Source of the DNA: Humibacter sp. RRB41
GTDB lineage: Bacteria; Actinomycetota; Actinomycetes; Actinomycetales; Microbacteriaceae
Assembly (NCBI RefSeq): GCF_022761015.1
Contig: NZ_JAKWJQ010000008.1
Span: 1 to 64,000 of the forward strand
Length of the DNA stretch: 64,000 nt
Direction of reading: 5' to 3'
Shown: one piece after another, positions 8,794-18,643 of the stretch
How the letters are laid out: each line of letters starts with the position of its first letter
Position numbering within the stretch: position 1 is the first letter of the stretch
Made by a program: the position numbers and the translations under genes
The notes under the pieces: generated by a model
Databases searched by the model: none
Seen by the model: the letters and a program-made list of their open reading frames with translations, nothing else
Told to the model about the DNA's origin: nothing

Positions 8794-8894
8794 CGCGGCT
8801 CGCGGGCGAGCGCACCCGAACGACTGCGTCCGCCGACTGTGAACTCTGCATTTCGGTGCGCTCGGCGCGCTGTGGCATGCCTTAGCGTCTTTCC

Positions 8895-9980
8895 ATGACG
8901 CAAACGGATGCCGCCGCGATCGTCGCCGAGGCGCTCGCCCTGTCGCCCTTGATCGACGGGCACAACGACTGGGCGTGGGAGAACCGCGTCAACCGCGGTT
9001 ACTCGGTCGACGGGCTCGATGCCATGCTGCCGACCGACACGGACATCCCGCGGCTCAGACTCGGGGGAGTCGGCGCCCAGTTCTGGTCGGTCTTCGTCGA
9101 AGACGAGGACAGCGGGGCTCAGGCGGTGCAGGCGACCCTCGAGCAGATCGACTGGGTGCACCGGCTCGTGGCGCGTTACCCGAGCGACTTCGAACTGGCG
9201 AGGTCGGCATCCGACATCGCGCTCGCCCGGTCGCGCGGACGCATCGCCTGCCTGCTCGGCGCGGAGGGCGGCCATCAGCTCAACGACTCTCCGGCCGTGC
9301 TGCGCATGTACGCGGCTCTCGGGGTGCGCTATCTGACGCTGACGCACACGCGCACCTCGGGGTGGGCGGATTCCGCCACCGACGAGGTGCGCCACGGCGG
9401 CCTCAGCCCACGCGGGGTGGAGTACGTTCACGAACTGAATCGCATCGGCATGCTGGTGGATCTCTCGCACGTTGCGCCGGTGACGATGCACGCGGCGCTC
9501 GACGTGGCATCCGCTCCCGTCATCTTCAGCCACAGCTCGTCGCGGGCCCTTGCCGATCATCCGCGCAACATCCCCGATGACGTACTGGAGCGGATGCCGG
9601 CCAACGGCGGCGTCGCGATGCTCTCGTTCGTGCCGCAGTTCCTGCGCGAGGACTACGCCGAGTGGTTCGACTCCGATCGCAGTGGGCCGGCGCCCCGGGT
9701 GACCGTCGCCGATGCAGCGGACCACATCGAGCACGTTCGCGACGTTGCCGGCATCAGGCACATCGGGTTGGGCAGCGACTTCGACGGCACCGACGAGTTT
9801 CCCGCGGGGCTGGAAGGCGTCGACGGGTACCCGGCTCTGCTGGCCGAGCTGGCGTCACGTGGCTGGACGAGTGGCGAGCTCGCGATGCTCGCCGGTGCGA
9901 ACATGCTGCGTGTGCTGTCGGAGACTGATGCCGCGTTCGAGTCCGGCAGGCTGGCCTCGGAGCCCGAGCTGCTCACGTAA
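8895..9980 (+). CDS. membrane dipeptidase family (peptidase M19) protein
   Basis: This 361-aa protein is a zinc-dependent dipeptidase of the M19 amidohydrolase fold. It shows the first metal motif DGHNDWAW (HxD, about residues 23-30), the bridging-Glu region LLGAEGGHQL, and later HSSSR and GLGSDFDGTD. There is no signal peptide, so it should act in the cytoplasm. The dipeptide ABC operon begins 130 bp downstream, suggesting that imported dipeptides are its substrate. A TAGCGT -10 box at 8883-8888 ends 6 nt before the ATG, which implies a leaderless mRNA. Confidence 0.92.
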   Translation: MTQTDAAAIVAEALALSPLIDGHNDWAWENRVNRGYSVDGLDAMLPTDTDIPRLRLGGVGAQFWSVFVEDEDSGAQAVQATLEQIDWVHRLVARYPSDFELARSASDIALARSRGRIACLLGAEGGHQLNDSPAVLRMYAALGVRYLTLTHTRTSGWADSATDEVRHGGLSPRGVEYVHELNRIGMLVDLSHVAPVTMHAALDVASAPVIFSHSSSRALADHPRNIPDDVLERMPANGGVAMLSFVPQFLREDYAEWFDSDRSGPAPRVTVADAADHIEHVRDVAGIRHIGLGSDFDGTDEFPAGLEGVDGYPALLAELASRGWTSGELAMLAGANMLRVLSETDAAFESGRLASEPELLT

Positions 9981-10112
9981 CGATCCCGTGTGATCTCGCG
10001 CGAGCCGAAACGTCGTCGAAACGGTGCGAGCATACGGTGTACGCATTCCCCGGCGCGCGGCGGCACGTTCGATCGCCCCCGCGCCAGCACGCCCGAAGAG
10101 AAAAGGCACAGC

Positions 10113-11684
10113 ATGATCCGCTCTCACCGTCGCCTCGCGGCGGCAATCGTCATCGGCGCGAGTGTCGCCGTCGTCCTCGCCGGATGCTCTGGCGGCGGCG
10201 GCTCGAGCAGCTCGAGCGGCAAGACCCTGGTCGTCGACAACTCGTTCGACCTCAAGACCTCCGACCCGGCGCGCGCGTTCGAGTTGACCGGCTCGATCGT
10301 CGACAAGGCGCTCTACGAGACGGTGCTCACCTTCAAGGGCAGCGACGTCACCAAGCCGGTACCCGGCATCATGTCCTACAGCGAGTCGAGCGACGACAAG
10401 ACGCTGACTCTGACCATGGACGGCAAGCACTACTTCTCGAACGGCGACCCGGTCACCGTCGACGACGTGGTCTTCTCGCTGAAGCGCGTGCAGGCCATCG
10501 CCGGCAACCCGTCGTTCCTGCTCGACGGAGTCACCGTCACGAAGAAGGACGACAAGACCGTCGTTCTCACCACGACGACGGCGAACCCCGCCTTGCCCTT
10601 CATCCTGCCGAACCCGTCGCTCGGCATCGTGGACTCGAAGGTGCTGAAGAAGCACGGTGGCACCGACACCAAGTCCGATTCAGCGGAGTCCTACCTGAAC
10701 AAGACCTCCGCCGGCTCGGGCCCGTACATGCTCAAGTCGTACAGCGTGACCACCAAGGTCGTGTTCGAGCCCAACCCGCACTACGCGGGCACGAAGCCTG
10801 CGTACAGCAACGTCGTGCTCGAGAACGTCGCGGGTCCGACTCAGAAGATCAACGTGCAGGCCGGCGCCAGCCAGGTCGCCCTCGATCTCAACGCGACGCA
10901 GGTTCAGGGCCTCGACAGCGCCAAGACCAATCTGATCAAGGGCACCTCGCCTTACGTGATGTACCTCTGGTTCAACCAGGACTCGACGATCGGCGCCGGG
11001 GTCACGAACAATCAGGACTTCATCACCGCCGTTCGCAAGAGCATCGACTACTCGAAGATCCTCGGGCTCTCCGGAAGCGGATCCACTCAGCCGGGAGGCC
11101 TCGTGCCATCCCAGTTCAAGGGAGCCATCAAGCCGGACTCGACCGCCGAATTCGACCTGGCGGCGGCTAAGGCCGCGCTGGCGAAGAGCGGCTACAACGG
11201 TCAGACGGTGACGTTCTCGTACCCGAACGACATCACCGTCGATGGTCTGCAGTTCGAGACCCTCGCCCAGGCGCTGCAGTCGCAGTGGGCCGCGGCCGGC
11301 ATCACGGTGAAGCTGGCTCCCGGGCCGATCGCCACGGTGCTCGACTCATTCCGCGCCGGCAACCTGCAGTCCGGAATCATGTACTGGGGTCCCGACTACC
11401 CCGACGCCTCCGACTACCTGGTGTTCAGCCCCGGCCAGAGCATCGGGCTCCGTGCAGCGTGGAAGGACGGAGCGGACGCGACGGTGACGGATGCCGCGAA
11501 CGCGGCCGGATCGGCATCCAGCGACGATCGCGTGCAGGCCTTCGCCACCTGGCAGAAGGCGATGAACGCCAGCGGGCCGTTCGTGCCGCTCGTGCAGCCC
11601 GGCCAGTACGTCGTGACCGCGACCTCGATCACGAGCGTGCCGCTCAACCCCGTGTGGACCGTTGACCTCGCTTCCATCAAGTAG
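10113..11684 (+). CDS. ABC transporter substrate-binding lipoprotein, family 5 (dipeptide/oligopeptide)
   Basis: This 523-aa binding protein has a lipoprotein signal ending in LAGC (Cys about residue 25) and a Gly/Ser-rich linker, followed by the SBP_bac_5 fold (LTMDGKHYFSNGDPVTVDDVVFSLKR, ASGPFVPLVQPGQYVV). It should capture peptides outside the membrane for the permease/ATPase genes that follow. Homology and the signal peptide begin at the ATG at 10113, preceded by AGAGAAAAGG, although the frame is open from 9990. It is the first gene of a five-gene operon with overlapping cistrons. Nickel or sugar substrates cannot be excluded. Confidence 0.92.
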   Translation: MIRSHRRLAAAIVIGASVAVVLAGCSGGGGSSSSSGKTLVVDNSFDLKTSDPARAFELTGSIVDKALYETVLTFKGSDVTKPVPGIMSYSESSDDKTLTLTMDGKHYFSNGDPVTVDDVVFSLKRVQAIAGNPSFLLDGVTVTKKDDKTVVLTTTTANPALPFILPNPSLGIVDSKVLKKHGGTDTKSDSAESYLNKTSAGSGPYMLKSYSVTTKVVFEPNPHYAGTKPAYSNVVLENVAGPTQKINVQAGASQVALDLNATQVQGLDSAKTNLIKGTSPYVMYLWFNQDSTIGAGVTNNQDFITAVRKSIDYSKILGLSGSGSTQPGGLVPSQFKGAIKPDSTAEFDLAAAKAALAKSGYNGQTVTFSYPNDITVDGLQFETLAQALQSQWAAAGITVKLAPGPIATVLDSFRAGNLQSGIMYWGPDYPDASDYLVFSPGQSIGLRAAWKDGADATVTDAANAAGSASSDDRVQAFATWQKAMNASGPFVPLVQPGQYVVTATSITSVPLNPVWTVDLASIK

Positions 11685-12756
11685 CGAGGTCGAGCAGGCG
11701 GCGTCCGTCTCTTCCAGGGACGGACGCCGCCGGTCTCATCCGCTGCTGCGTTACATCGGCATCCGCTTCGGCATCAGCATTCTGCTGCTGTGGGGTGTGA
11801 CCGTCGTCACCTTCGTGCTCGCCAACCTCGTGCCGGCGAACCCGGCCGCGGCGGCGCTCGGTGACAAGGCGGCGAGCGATCCCAAGATCGTCGCGGCGTT
11901 CAACGCTCAGCACGGGTTCGACAAGCCCGTCGTGGTGCAGTACTTCATCTACCTCGGCAACCTGCTGCACGGAGATCTGGGCAACTCCACGCAGACGCAC
12001 AACCCCGTGAGCCAGGATCTCGCCGTGGCGTTCCCCGCCACGATCGAGCTGGCGCTCTTTGCCATCATCTTCTCGATCATCATCGGCATCGGACTCGGCA
12101 TGCTCGCGGCGCTGCGGCACAACCGGCTCTCCGACCAGATCATCCGGGTGTTCAGTCTGATCGGCATCTCGATCCCGACCTTCTGGCTGGCCGTCGCGTT
12201 CTTCTTCGTCTTCTTCTACCTGCTCGGCTGGGCTCCTGGCACCGGGCGACTTTCGCCTGCGGACACTCCGCCTCCGCACGTCACGGGCATGTACACGGTG
12301 GATGCGCTGCTCGCCGGCCAGTGGGCAACCTTCGGCGATGCCCTCTCGCACCTCGTTCTCCCCGGCGCCGTTCTGACGCTCTTCACGGTCGGGTTGCTCG
12401 TGCGGTTCACCCGCTCTGGCGTGCTCGACGTGCTCTCGCAGGACTACGTGAAGGCCGCAAGGGCGAAGGGTCTGCCGGCGCGCACAGTCGTGTTCCGGTA
12501 CATCCTGCGCGGCTCGCTTCTGCCGATCCTCACCATCGTCGGGCTCGCTTTCGGTTCGCTTTTGTCCGGCACCGTGCTCACCGAGCAGGTGTTCAACTGG
12601 GGCGGCATCGGCCAGTACGCCTACAAGGCGGCCACGACGCTCGACCTTCCCGCCATCATGGGCGTCGGGCTCATCGTCGGCGTCGTGTACATCGGCATCA
12701 ACTTCGCGATCGACGTGATCTACGGGTTCATCGACCCGAGGGTGAGAGTGCAATGA
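11662..12756 (+). CDS. ABC transporter permease (DppB/OppB type)
   Basis: This 364-aa inner-membrane permease has about six helices. The DppB-type N-terminal segment is LLRYIGIRFGISILLLWGVTVVTF. The EAA-like coupling loop is DYVKAARAKGLPARTVVFRYILRGSLLPI, and the C-terminus is the typical NFAIDVIYGFIDPRVRVQ. The only usable start is the TTG at 11662, which overlaps the binding-protein gene by 23 bp and lacks a clear ribosome site, so translation probably depends on coupling. The N-terminus carries an extra hydrophilic stretch of about 30 residues. Confidence 0.9.
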   Translation: MTSLPSSSEVEQAASVSSRDGRRRSHPLLRYIGIRFGISILLLWGVTVVTFVLANLVPANPAAAALGDKAASDPKIVAAFNAQHGFDKPVVVQYFIYLGNLLHGDLGNSTQTHNPVSQDLAVAFPATIELALFAIIFSIIIGIGLGMLAALRHNRLSDQIIRVFSLIGISIPTFWLAVAFFFVFFYLLGWAPGTGRLSPADTPPPHVTGMYTVDALLAGQWATFGDALSHLVLPGAVLTLFTVGLLVRFTRSGVLDVLSQDYVKAARAKGLPARTVVFRYILRGSLLPILTIVGLAFGSLLSGTVLTEQVFNWGGIGQYAYKAATTLDLPAIMGVGLIVGVVYIGINFAIDVIYGFIDPRVRVQ

Positions 12757-13661
12757 GCTCCGAAACAGCAGTGTCCGACACCCTGGGGACGAAGACGCCA
12801 GCGTGGAAGCGCCGCCGCCGGCCCCTGCTGCCTCGCGCGTGGCGTCGGCCGATGGCCATCGTGGGCGTCGTCATCGTGCTCGCGTGGCTGGTGATCGCGA
12901 TCTTCGCGCCGCTGATTGCGCCGTACAACCCGTTGGCGCAGAGCTTCACGCCGCTGCAGGCTCCCAACGCTGCGCACTGGTTCGGTACGGATGTGCTCGG
13001 TCGCGACGAACTCTCGCGAGTGCTCTACGGCTCCCGCATCTCTCTGCCGCTGTCGCTCGTGCTCGTCGTCTGCTCCATGCTGATCGGCTCGGTGCTCGGT
13101 GCGATCGCCGGATACTTCGGTCGCGTCGTCGACGAGGTCATCATGCGCATCGCCGACCTGGTGTTCGCTTTTCCGACGATCATCCTCGCGATGATCGTCG
13201 CGGCATCCCTCGGCCCTAGCTTGCTGAATGCGGTCATCGCACTGTTGCTGGTGTCATGGCCGAACTACGCTCGCGTCACGCGGTCGCTGGTGCTCGGAGC
13301 GAGACAGCAGGAGTACGTCGTGGCAGGGCGCCTGATGGGCGCCGGGGTGTTCCGGTCGCTGGGCAGGGATGTCGCGCCGAACGTCGTCGCGCCGATCTTC
13401 GTGCTCGCGACGCTGGATTTCGGCAACGCGATCCTGCTGCTCTCCGGACTTTCGTTCCTTGGGCTGGGGGCCGTGCCACCGACGCCGGAATGGGGCGCCA
13501 TGGTGTCGGATGGCGTGCAGAACTTCAGCCAGTGGTGGCTGGCCACGTTCCCCGGCATCGCGATCTTCTCGGTCGTCGTCGCCTTCAACTTCATCGGCGA
13601 CGCGTTGCGAGACGCTCTCGACCCGCGCACGGCCGAGGCGGTTTCGGGGGTGTCGATTTGA
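12753..13661 (+). CDS. ABC transporter permease (DppC/OppC type)
   Basis: This 302-aa permease has the OppC N-terminal domain (LIAPYNPLAQSFTPLQAPNAAHWFGTDVLGRDELSRVLYG) and the coupling loop RSLVLGARQQEYVVAGRLMGAG, and ends DPRTAEAVSGVSI. It pairs with the upstream DppB-type permease to form the channel. The ATG at 12753 overlaps the previous stop codon (ATGA). Confidence 0.92.
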   Translation: MSSETAVSDTLGTKTPAWKRRRRPLLPRAWRRPMAIVGVVIVLAWLVIAIFAPLIAPYNPLAQSFTPLQAPNAAHWFGTDVLGRDELSRVLYGSRISLPLSLVLVVCSMLIGSVLGAIAGYFGRVVDEVIMRIADLVFAFPTIILAMIVAASLGPSLLNAVIALLLVSWPNYARVTRSLVLGARQQEYVVAGRLMGAGVFRSLGRDVAPNVVAPIFVLATLDFGNAILLLSGLSFLGLGAVPPTPEWGAMVSDGVQNFSQWWLATFPGIAIFSVVVAFNFIGDALRDALDPRTAEAVSGVSI

Positions 13662-14536
13662 GTACGGAAACCGTGACCGGCCTGTCGATCCGCGGTCTGA
13701 CGCTCTCGATCGGCGACAAGCGCGGTGCGACGCCGATTCTTCGCGGCATCGACCTCGAGATACCGGCAGGTCGCGTCACAGGGCTTGCCGGTGAGTCCGG
13801 ATCGGGCAAGACCATGACAGGTCTCGCTGTCTGCGGGCTGCAGCCGGCCGGATCCCAGGTCGGCGGCGTTGTCGAGTTGCACAGCGACCGCGTGCAGGTT
13901 CCGAACCTGCTCTCGTTGCGTTCGAGCGCGCTCAACAGGGTGCGCGGCCGCGAGGTCGCGATGGTGTTCCAGGACCCGACGGCGAGCCTGCATCCGATGA
14001 TCTCGATCGGCGGCCAGCTGACCGACCACATGCGGTTCCACCTCGGTCTGTCGCGACGGGATGCCCGTGCCCGCGCTGTCGATCTGCTCCAGCGGGTGCA
14101 CGTGCCGCATGCTGCAGACGCACTCGACCGGTATCCGCACCAATTCTCAGGCGGCCAACTGCAGCGCGTCGCGATCGCGTCGGCGATCGCCTGCGACCCC
14201 GGTGTGCTCATCGCGGACGAGCCGACGACGGCGCTCGACGTCACGGTGCAGGCCGGCGTGCTGCGCCTGCTGCGCGAGCTGTGCGACGATCTCGAACTCG
14301 CCGTGCTGCTCGTCACGCACGACCTCGGCGTGATGTCGGCTGTCGCCGACACGATCGCCGTCATGCACCGCGGTGAGATCGTCGAGCACGGCGATCGATA
14401 CCAGGTGATCACGGAACCGCGCAGCGAATACACCCGCTCGCTCATCGAGTCACTGCCCGATACGCCGCCGCCCGGTGCGGCATTCGTTCCAGACGATGCC
14501 GATGCTGATCAGGAGGGGGCGACGGATGCCCGCTGA
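13658..14536 (+). CDS. ABC transporter ATP-binding protein (DppD type)
   Basis: This 292-aa ATPase has Walker A GESGSGKT (about 43-50), a Q-loop in VFQDPTASLHP, the signature FSGGQLQR, Walker B VLIADEPTTALD and the switch VTHDLGVMS. It energises peptide import together with the next gene. The TTG at 13658 overlaps the previous stop (TTGA); a GTG at 13673 is an alternative. The C-terminal region after the ATPase core is shorter than in typical DppD proteins of about 330 residues. Confidence 0.92.
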   Translation: MSTETVTGLSIRGLTLSIGDKRGATPILRGIDLEIPAGRVTGLAGESGSGKTMTGLAVCGLQPAGSQVGGVVELHSDRVQVPNLLSLRSSALNRVRGREVAMVFQDPTASLHPMISIGGQLTDHMRFHLGLSRRDARARAVDLLQRVHVPHAADALDRYPHQFSGGQLQRVAIASAIACDPGVLIADEPTTALDVTVQAGVLRLLRELCDDLELAVLLVTHDLGVMSAVADTIAVMHRGEIVEHGDRYQVITEPRSEYTRSLIESLPDTPPPGAAFVPDDADADQEGATDAR

Positions 14537-15305
14537 GCTCGTTTTCGACGACGTCGCCGTCACCTACCGGCAGTCCGGTCGCGCCGAGCTGCGCGCCGTC
14601 GACGGTGTCAGCATCACGCTCGCGCCCGGCGAGGTTCTGGGGCTGGTGGGCGAGTCCGGATGCGGAAAATCCACTCTCGCCCGTGCGGCCTGCGGGTTGG
14701 AACCGCTCTCGGGCGGGAACATCCGCTTCGGGGGAGAGCCGGTTCCCCGGCTCCGCATGCTGGCGCGGCCGGCGCGGCTGCGGCGCATCCAGATGGTGTT
14801 CCAGAACCCGTATGCGTCGCTCAATCCACGCCGCAGGGTCGGCAGTCAGATAGAGGACGGCAGGCGCGCGGCCGGCGGTTCTGCGCCGTCGATCGCCGAG
14901 CTCCTCGCCGACGTCGGCATGCCGGCCGACGCGATGAGTCGATACCCGCACGAGTTCTCCGGCGGCCAGAGACAGCGCATCGCGATCGCCAGAGCGCTCG
15001 CCGCGTCGCCCGACGTGCTGATCGGCGACGAGCCGATCGCGTCGCTCGACGCATCCCTGCAGGCCAAAGTCGCCACCCTGATGCGCGACGTCGCCGCGAA
15101 GCGGAACGCCTCGCTGCTGTTCATCAGCCACGACCTCTCCGTCGTGCGCATGATCGCGGACCGCATCGCCGTGATGAGCGCCGGCCGCATCGTCGAGCTG
15201 GGGACGGCCGAAGAGGTGTGGGCGCGACCGAAGCACGCCTACACGCGCCGGCTGCTGGCATCCATTCCGATCGCCGACGGGTTGGGGCGCCTCCCGAAGG
15301 TGTGA
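14526..15305 (+). CDS. ABC transporter ATP-binding protein (DppF type)
   Basis: This 259-aa ATPase is the partner of the preceding one. It has Walker A GESGCGKST, the Q-loop in VFQNPYASLNPRRRVG (typical of DppF/OppF), the signature FSGGQRQR, Walker B VLIGDEPIASLD and the switch ISHDLSVV. The AGGAGGGGG ribosome site at 14511 supports the ATG at 14526, which overlaps the upstream gene by 11 bp. It closes the operon and lacks the long C-terminal extension of many DppF proteins. Confidence 0.92.
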   Translation: MPAELVFDDVAVTYRQSGRAELRAVDGVSITLAPGEVLGLVGESGCGKSTLARAACGLEPLSGGNIRFGGEPVPRLRMLARPARLRRIQMVFQNPYASLNPRRRVGSQIEDGRRAAGGSAPSIAELLADVGMPADAMSRYPHEFSGGQRQRIAIARALAASPDVLIGDEPIASLDASLQAKVATLMRDVAAKRNASLLFISHDLSVVRMIADRIAVMSAGRIVELGTAEEVWARPKHAYTRRLLASIPIADGLGRLPKV

Positions 15306-15318
15306 GGCGGCAACATCT

Positions 15319-15657
15319 CTACGACGTGATCACCTGTCCGAGGTGCGCGATCGCGAGGATGAGCCACGCGCCCGCGATCGTGAACAGGATCGCGGCCGGG
15401 AACATCCGTTCGCGCCGAATGTTCTCGAAGGCGACGACGACGAACATCGCGGCGGAGAGGCCCTCCATCGTGATGTTCAGCCCGAGCCGTTCAGGCGAGG
15501 CCCTGCTCCAGCCCGACGCGTAGGTCACAACGATGCAGACCACGTACGCGGCGAGACACACGCTCATGAGCACGATCAGGACGATCTCGAGACGGGACCG
15601 CGGCCGCTTCGTACGTCGGCTTTCGGTCTGCGGCGCACCGACCACGACCTCGTCCAT
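15319..15657 (-). CDS. small three-helix membrane protein, function unknown
   Basis: This 112-aa protein from the ATG at 15657 begins MDEVVVGAPQTESRR. It has a basic stretch (RRTKRPRSR), then three hydrophobic segments (about 28-50, 63-80 and 88-107). It is convergent with the peptide-transport operon, whose stop lies 13 bp away. I do not recognise a family. The clear membrane topology and a GGCGGG-like upstream ribosome site support a real gene. Confidence 0.7.
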   Translation of the reverse strand: MDEVVVGAPQTESRRTKRPRSRLEIVLIVLMSVCLAAYVVCIVVTYASGWSRASPERLGLNITMEGLSAAMFVVVAFENIRRERMFPAAILFTIAGAWLILAIAHLGQVITS

Positions 15658-15800
15658 CCGACCCGCCTTCGCGTCACAGTGCCCTCGGTCGGGGCACGCG
15701 TGCACGCTACCACCGAGCGTGCAGCCGGTAGCCGGCACCGACCGGGCGGTTCCTGTCCCCCGAATGGGCGTCAGCGGTGACGGAAGGTAGCGTTGGACGG

Positions 15801-17339
15801 GTGAACATCACCAACGTGCGCACTCATCGCAGCGACGAGAACCTTCCGCGCGCAGAGCAGCTCGCCTGGAAGCTCGCCGAGGTCGCCTCCGACCCTGTCG
15901 AGGTCTCCGACGAGGTGACCGACATGATCGTCAACCGTGTCATCGACAACGCGGCCGTCGCAGCGGCGTCGCTGCTGAGGCATCCGGTCGCCGCGGCGCG
16001 CTCCCAGGCGCTCGCCCATCCCGTCTCGGTCGGCGGCAGCGGATCGAGTGTCTTCGGCACTGATGCCGCCCGCCGCGTGAGCGTGGAGTGGGCCGCGTGG
16101 GCCAATGGCGTCGCCGTTCGCGAGCTCGACTACCACGACACGTTCCTCGCTGCCGAGTACTCGCATCCTGGCGACAACATCCCGCCCGTGATCGCCGTGG
16201 CCCAGCACCTCGCCACCGAGCGCGGCCTCACCGGTCGCGACGTGGTGCGCGGAATCGCCACCGGATACGAACTGCAGATCGACCTGGCCCGGGCGATCAG
16301 CCTGCACGAGCACAAGATCGACCACGTCGCACACCTCGGCCCGAGCGCAGCCGCCGGCATCGGAACTCTGCTCGGGCTCGACACCGAGACGATCTTCCAG
16401 GCCATCGGCCAGGCGCTGCACACGACGACGGCGACAAGGCAGTCCCGCAAGGGCGAGATCTCCAGTTGGAAGGCGTTCGCGCCGGCGTTCGCGGGCAAGA
16501 TGGCGATCGAGTCCGTCGACCGTGCGATGCGCGGCGAGACGAGTCCGACCCCGATCTACGAGGGCGAGGACGGCGTGATCGCGTGGCTGCTCGACGGTCC
16601 ATCGGGCGGCTACGAAGTAGCCTTGCCCGAAATCGGCACGGCCAAGAGAGCCATCCTCGACTCGTTCACGAAGGAGCACTCGGCCGAGTACCAGGCGCAG
16701 GCCTGGATCGACCTCGCCCGCAAGCTGCACAACGAGTACCCGCTGATCTTCGACGACCCTGAGCGCGTGCAGAGCATTGTGCTGCACACCTCGCACCACA
16801 CGCATTTCGTGATCGGCTCCGGTGCGAACGACCCGCAGAAGTACGACCCGAGCGCGTCGCGCGAGACGCTCGACCACTCCATTCCGTACATCTTCACCGT
16901 GGCGCTGCAGGACGGCAGCTGGGACCACGTCGCCTCGTACGCACCCGAGCGCGCGGCCCGCACGGACACGGTGGCGCTGTGGAACAAGGTGGCCACGGAG
17001 GAAGACCCGGAGTGGACGCGTCGTTACCATTCGCTCGATCCGCAGGAGCAGGCGTTCGGCGGCCGCGTCGAGATCACGTTCACCGATGGATCGGTCATCA
17101 CCGACGAGATCGCCGTTGCGGATGCCCACCCGCTGGGTGCCCGCCCGTTCGCGCGCGACGACTACGTGAACAAGTTCCGCACGCTCGCAGCGGACGCGCT
17201 CGAGGCGACGGAGATCGACCGGTTTCTGGATGTCGCGCAGCGGCTTCCGGAGCTCACCGCCGACGAGCTGCCGGGGCTGAGCTTCAGCGCGCGGCATGGC
17301 CTGCTCGCGTCGGTGGAGAGCCCGCGCGGGTTGTTTTAG
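15801..17339 (+). CDS. prpD: 2-methylcitrate dehydratase (MmgE/PrpD family)
   Basis: This 512-aa enzyme of the MmgE/PrpD family should dehydrate 2-methylcitrate in the methylcitrate cycle of propionyl-CoA breakdown. Characteristic stretches are [84 protein letters not shown] and [39 protein letters not shown] box at 15788-15793, 7 nt before the GTG at 15801, indicates a leaderless start; an upstream in-frame ATG (15777) is less likely. The 2-methylcitrate synthase gene follows, but no methylisocitrate lyase gene separates them. Confidence 0.92.
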   Translation: MNITNVRTHRSDENLPRAEQLAWKLAEVASDPVEVSDEVTDMIVNRVIDNAAVAAASLLRHPVAAARSQALAHPVSVGGSGSSVFGTDAARRVSVEWAAWANGVAVRELDYHDTFLAAEYSHPGDNIPPVIAVAQHLATERGLTGRDVVRGIATGYELQIDLARAISLHEHKIDHVAHLGPSAAAGIGTLLGLDTETIFQAIGQALHTTTATRQSRKGEISSWKAFAPAFAGKMAIESVDRAMRGETSPTPIYEGEDGVIAWLLDGPSGGYEVALPEIGTAKRAILDSFTKEHSAEYQAQAWIDLARKLHNEYPLIFDDPERVQSIVLHTSHHTHFVIGSGANDPQKYDPSASRETLDHSIPYIFTVALQDGSWDHVASYAPERAARTDTVALWNKVATEEDPEWTRRYHSLDPQEQAFGGRVEITFTDGSVITDEIAVADAHPLGARPFARDDYVNKFRTLAADALEATEIDRFLDVAQRLPELTADELPGLSFSARHGLLASVESPRGLF

Positions 17340-17374
17340 AGCACCGATGGTCGACTAGCGTGCGCGAAGCGCTT

Positions 17375-17428
17375 GCGTATCGAGACCCCGCGACGACGCC
17401 AACCAGCGGCGATCGGGTCTCGATACGC
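17375..17428. repeat. REP-like inverted repeat between prpD and prpC
   Basis: GCGTATCGAGACCC (17375-17388) and GGGTCTCGATACGC (17415-17428) are perfect 14-bp arms around a 26-nt loop, followed by CGTCGCCTGAGGCGGCGCTACTCGACCGG. This resembles the intergenic GTCTCGATACG...CTACTCGACC palindromes I recall from related actinobacteria. It may trim or terminate the prpD transcript. Confidence 0.7.
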
Positions 17429-17512
17429 GTCGCCTGAGGCGGCGCTACTCGACCGGCGGGGATGGCCTCAACTGTGCACATGCACGAGACTTCACTGGAG
17501 CGAAGGAGCACC

Positions 17513-18643
17513 ATGACTGAACAAGAACCCGAGATCCGCAAGGGACTCGCCGGCGTCGTGGTCGACACCACGGCCGTCTCGAGCGTCAACCCCGAGACGA
17601 ACTCGCTGCTGTACCGCGGGTACCCGGTGCAAGAGCTCGCAGCGGAGTGCTCCTTCGAACAGGTCGCCTACCTGCTCTGGCACGGCGAGCTGCCGACGGA
17701 TGTCGAGCTCGCCGAGTTCGAAGCCTCTGAGCGCAGTCAACGCACCATGGGACGCAACGTGAGGCGCGCGATCGACGGGCTGCCGACATCCGCTCACCCG
17801 ATGGATGTGCTGCGTACCGCTGTCAGCGTCATCGGTGCAGACGACCCCGACGCCGAGTTCGGCGCGCTGGCCGACCCGTTCGCGGAGGTCTACCCGAAGG
17901 CCGTTCGGCTGCTCGCTCAGCTGCCGGCCGTCGTCGCCTACGACCAGCGTCGCCGCCACGGCTTGACCCTCATCGAGCCGCGCGACGACCTCGATTTCGC
18001 GAGCAACTTCCTCTACATGACGTTCGGCGAGGTTCCGGACGACGCCGTCGTCGACGCGTTCCGCGTCTCGCTCGTGTTGTACGGGGAGCACTCGTTCAAC
18101 GCGTCCACCTTCACGGCACGCGTGATCGCGTCGACGCTGTCGGATGTCTACAGCGCGGTCACCGGCGCGATCGGCGCCCTCAAGGGGCCGTTGCACGGCG
18201 GGGCGAACGAGGCCGTGATGGTCGCGTTCGAGGAGATCGGATCCGCAGACAAGGCCGAGGCGTGGCTCGACGACGCTCTGGCGAGCAAGCGCAAGATCAT
18301 GGGCTTCGGGCACCGCGTGTACAAGAACGGCGACTCGCGCGTTCCGACGATGAAGGCATCCCTCGAGAGCCTTGTCGAGCACTACGACCGGCAGGACGTG
18401 CTCGACCTCTACACGGCGCTCGAGACGGCCATGCAGGAGCGCAAGAACATCAAGCCGAACCTCGACTACCCGAGCGGACCCGCGTACAACCTGATGGGAT
18501 TCGACACCGCGACGTTCACGCCGATCTTCGCCGCGGCCCGCGTGACCGGCTGGACGGCGCACGTGATCGAGCAGCTGACGTCGAACGCGCTGATCCGCCC
18601 CCTCTCGAAGTACGACGGGCACGCGGAGCGGCACCTGGGGTAG
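17513..18643 (+). CDS. prpC: 2-methylcitrate synthase / citrate synthase
   Basis: This 376-aa citrate-synthase-family enzyme should condense propionyl-CoA (or acetyl-CoA) with oxaloacetate. Catalytic regions visible are GALKGPLHGGANEAVM with the first His, MGFGHRVYKNGDSR with the second His, and the Asp region DYPSGPAYNLMGFD near the C-terminus. The ATG at 17513 has a GAAGGAG ribosome site; the frame is open from 17462 but that extension lacks support. Its position just after prpD favours the methylcitrate role over a housekeeping citrate synthase. Confidence 0.9.
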   Translation: MTEQEPEIRKGLAGVVVDTTAVSSVNPETNSLLYRGYPVQELAAECSFEQVAYLLWHGELPTDVELAEFEASERSQRTMGRNVRRAIDGLPTSAHPMDVLRTAVSVIGADDPDAEFGALADPFAEVYPKAVRLLAQLPAVVAYDQRRRHGLTLIEPRDDLDFASNFLYMTFGEVPDDAVVDAFRVSLVLYGEHSFNASTFTARVIASTLSDVYSAVTGAIGALKGPLHGGANEAVMVAFEEIGSADKAEAWLDDALASKRKIMGFGHRVYKNGDSRVPTMKASLESLVEHYDRQDVLDLYTALETAMQERKNIKPNLDYPSGPAYNLMGFDTATFTPIFAAARVTGWTAHVIEQLTSNALIRPLSKYDGHAERHLG

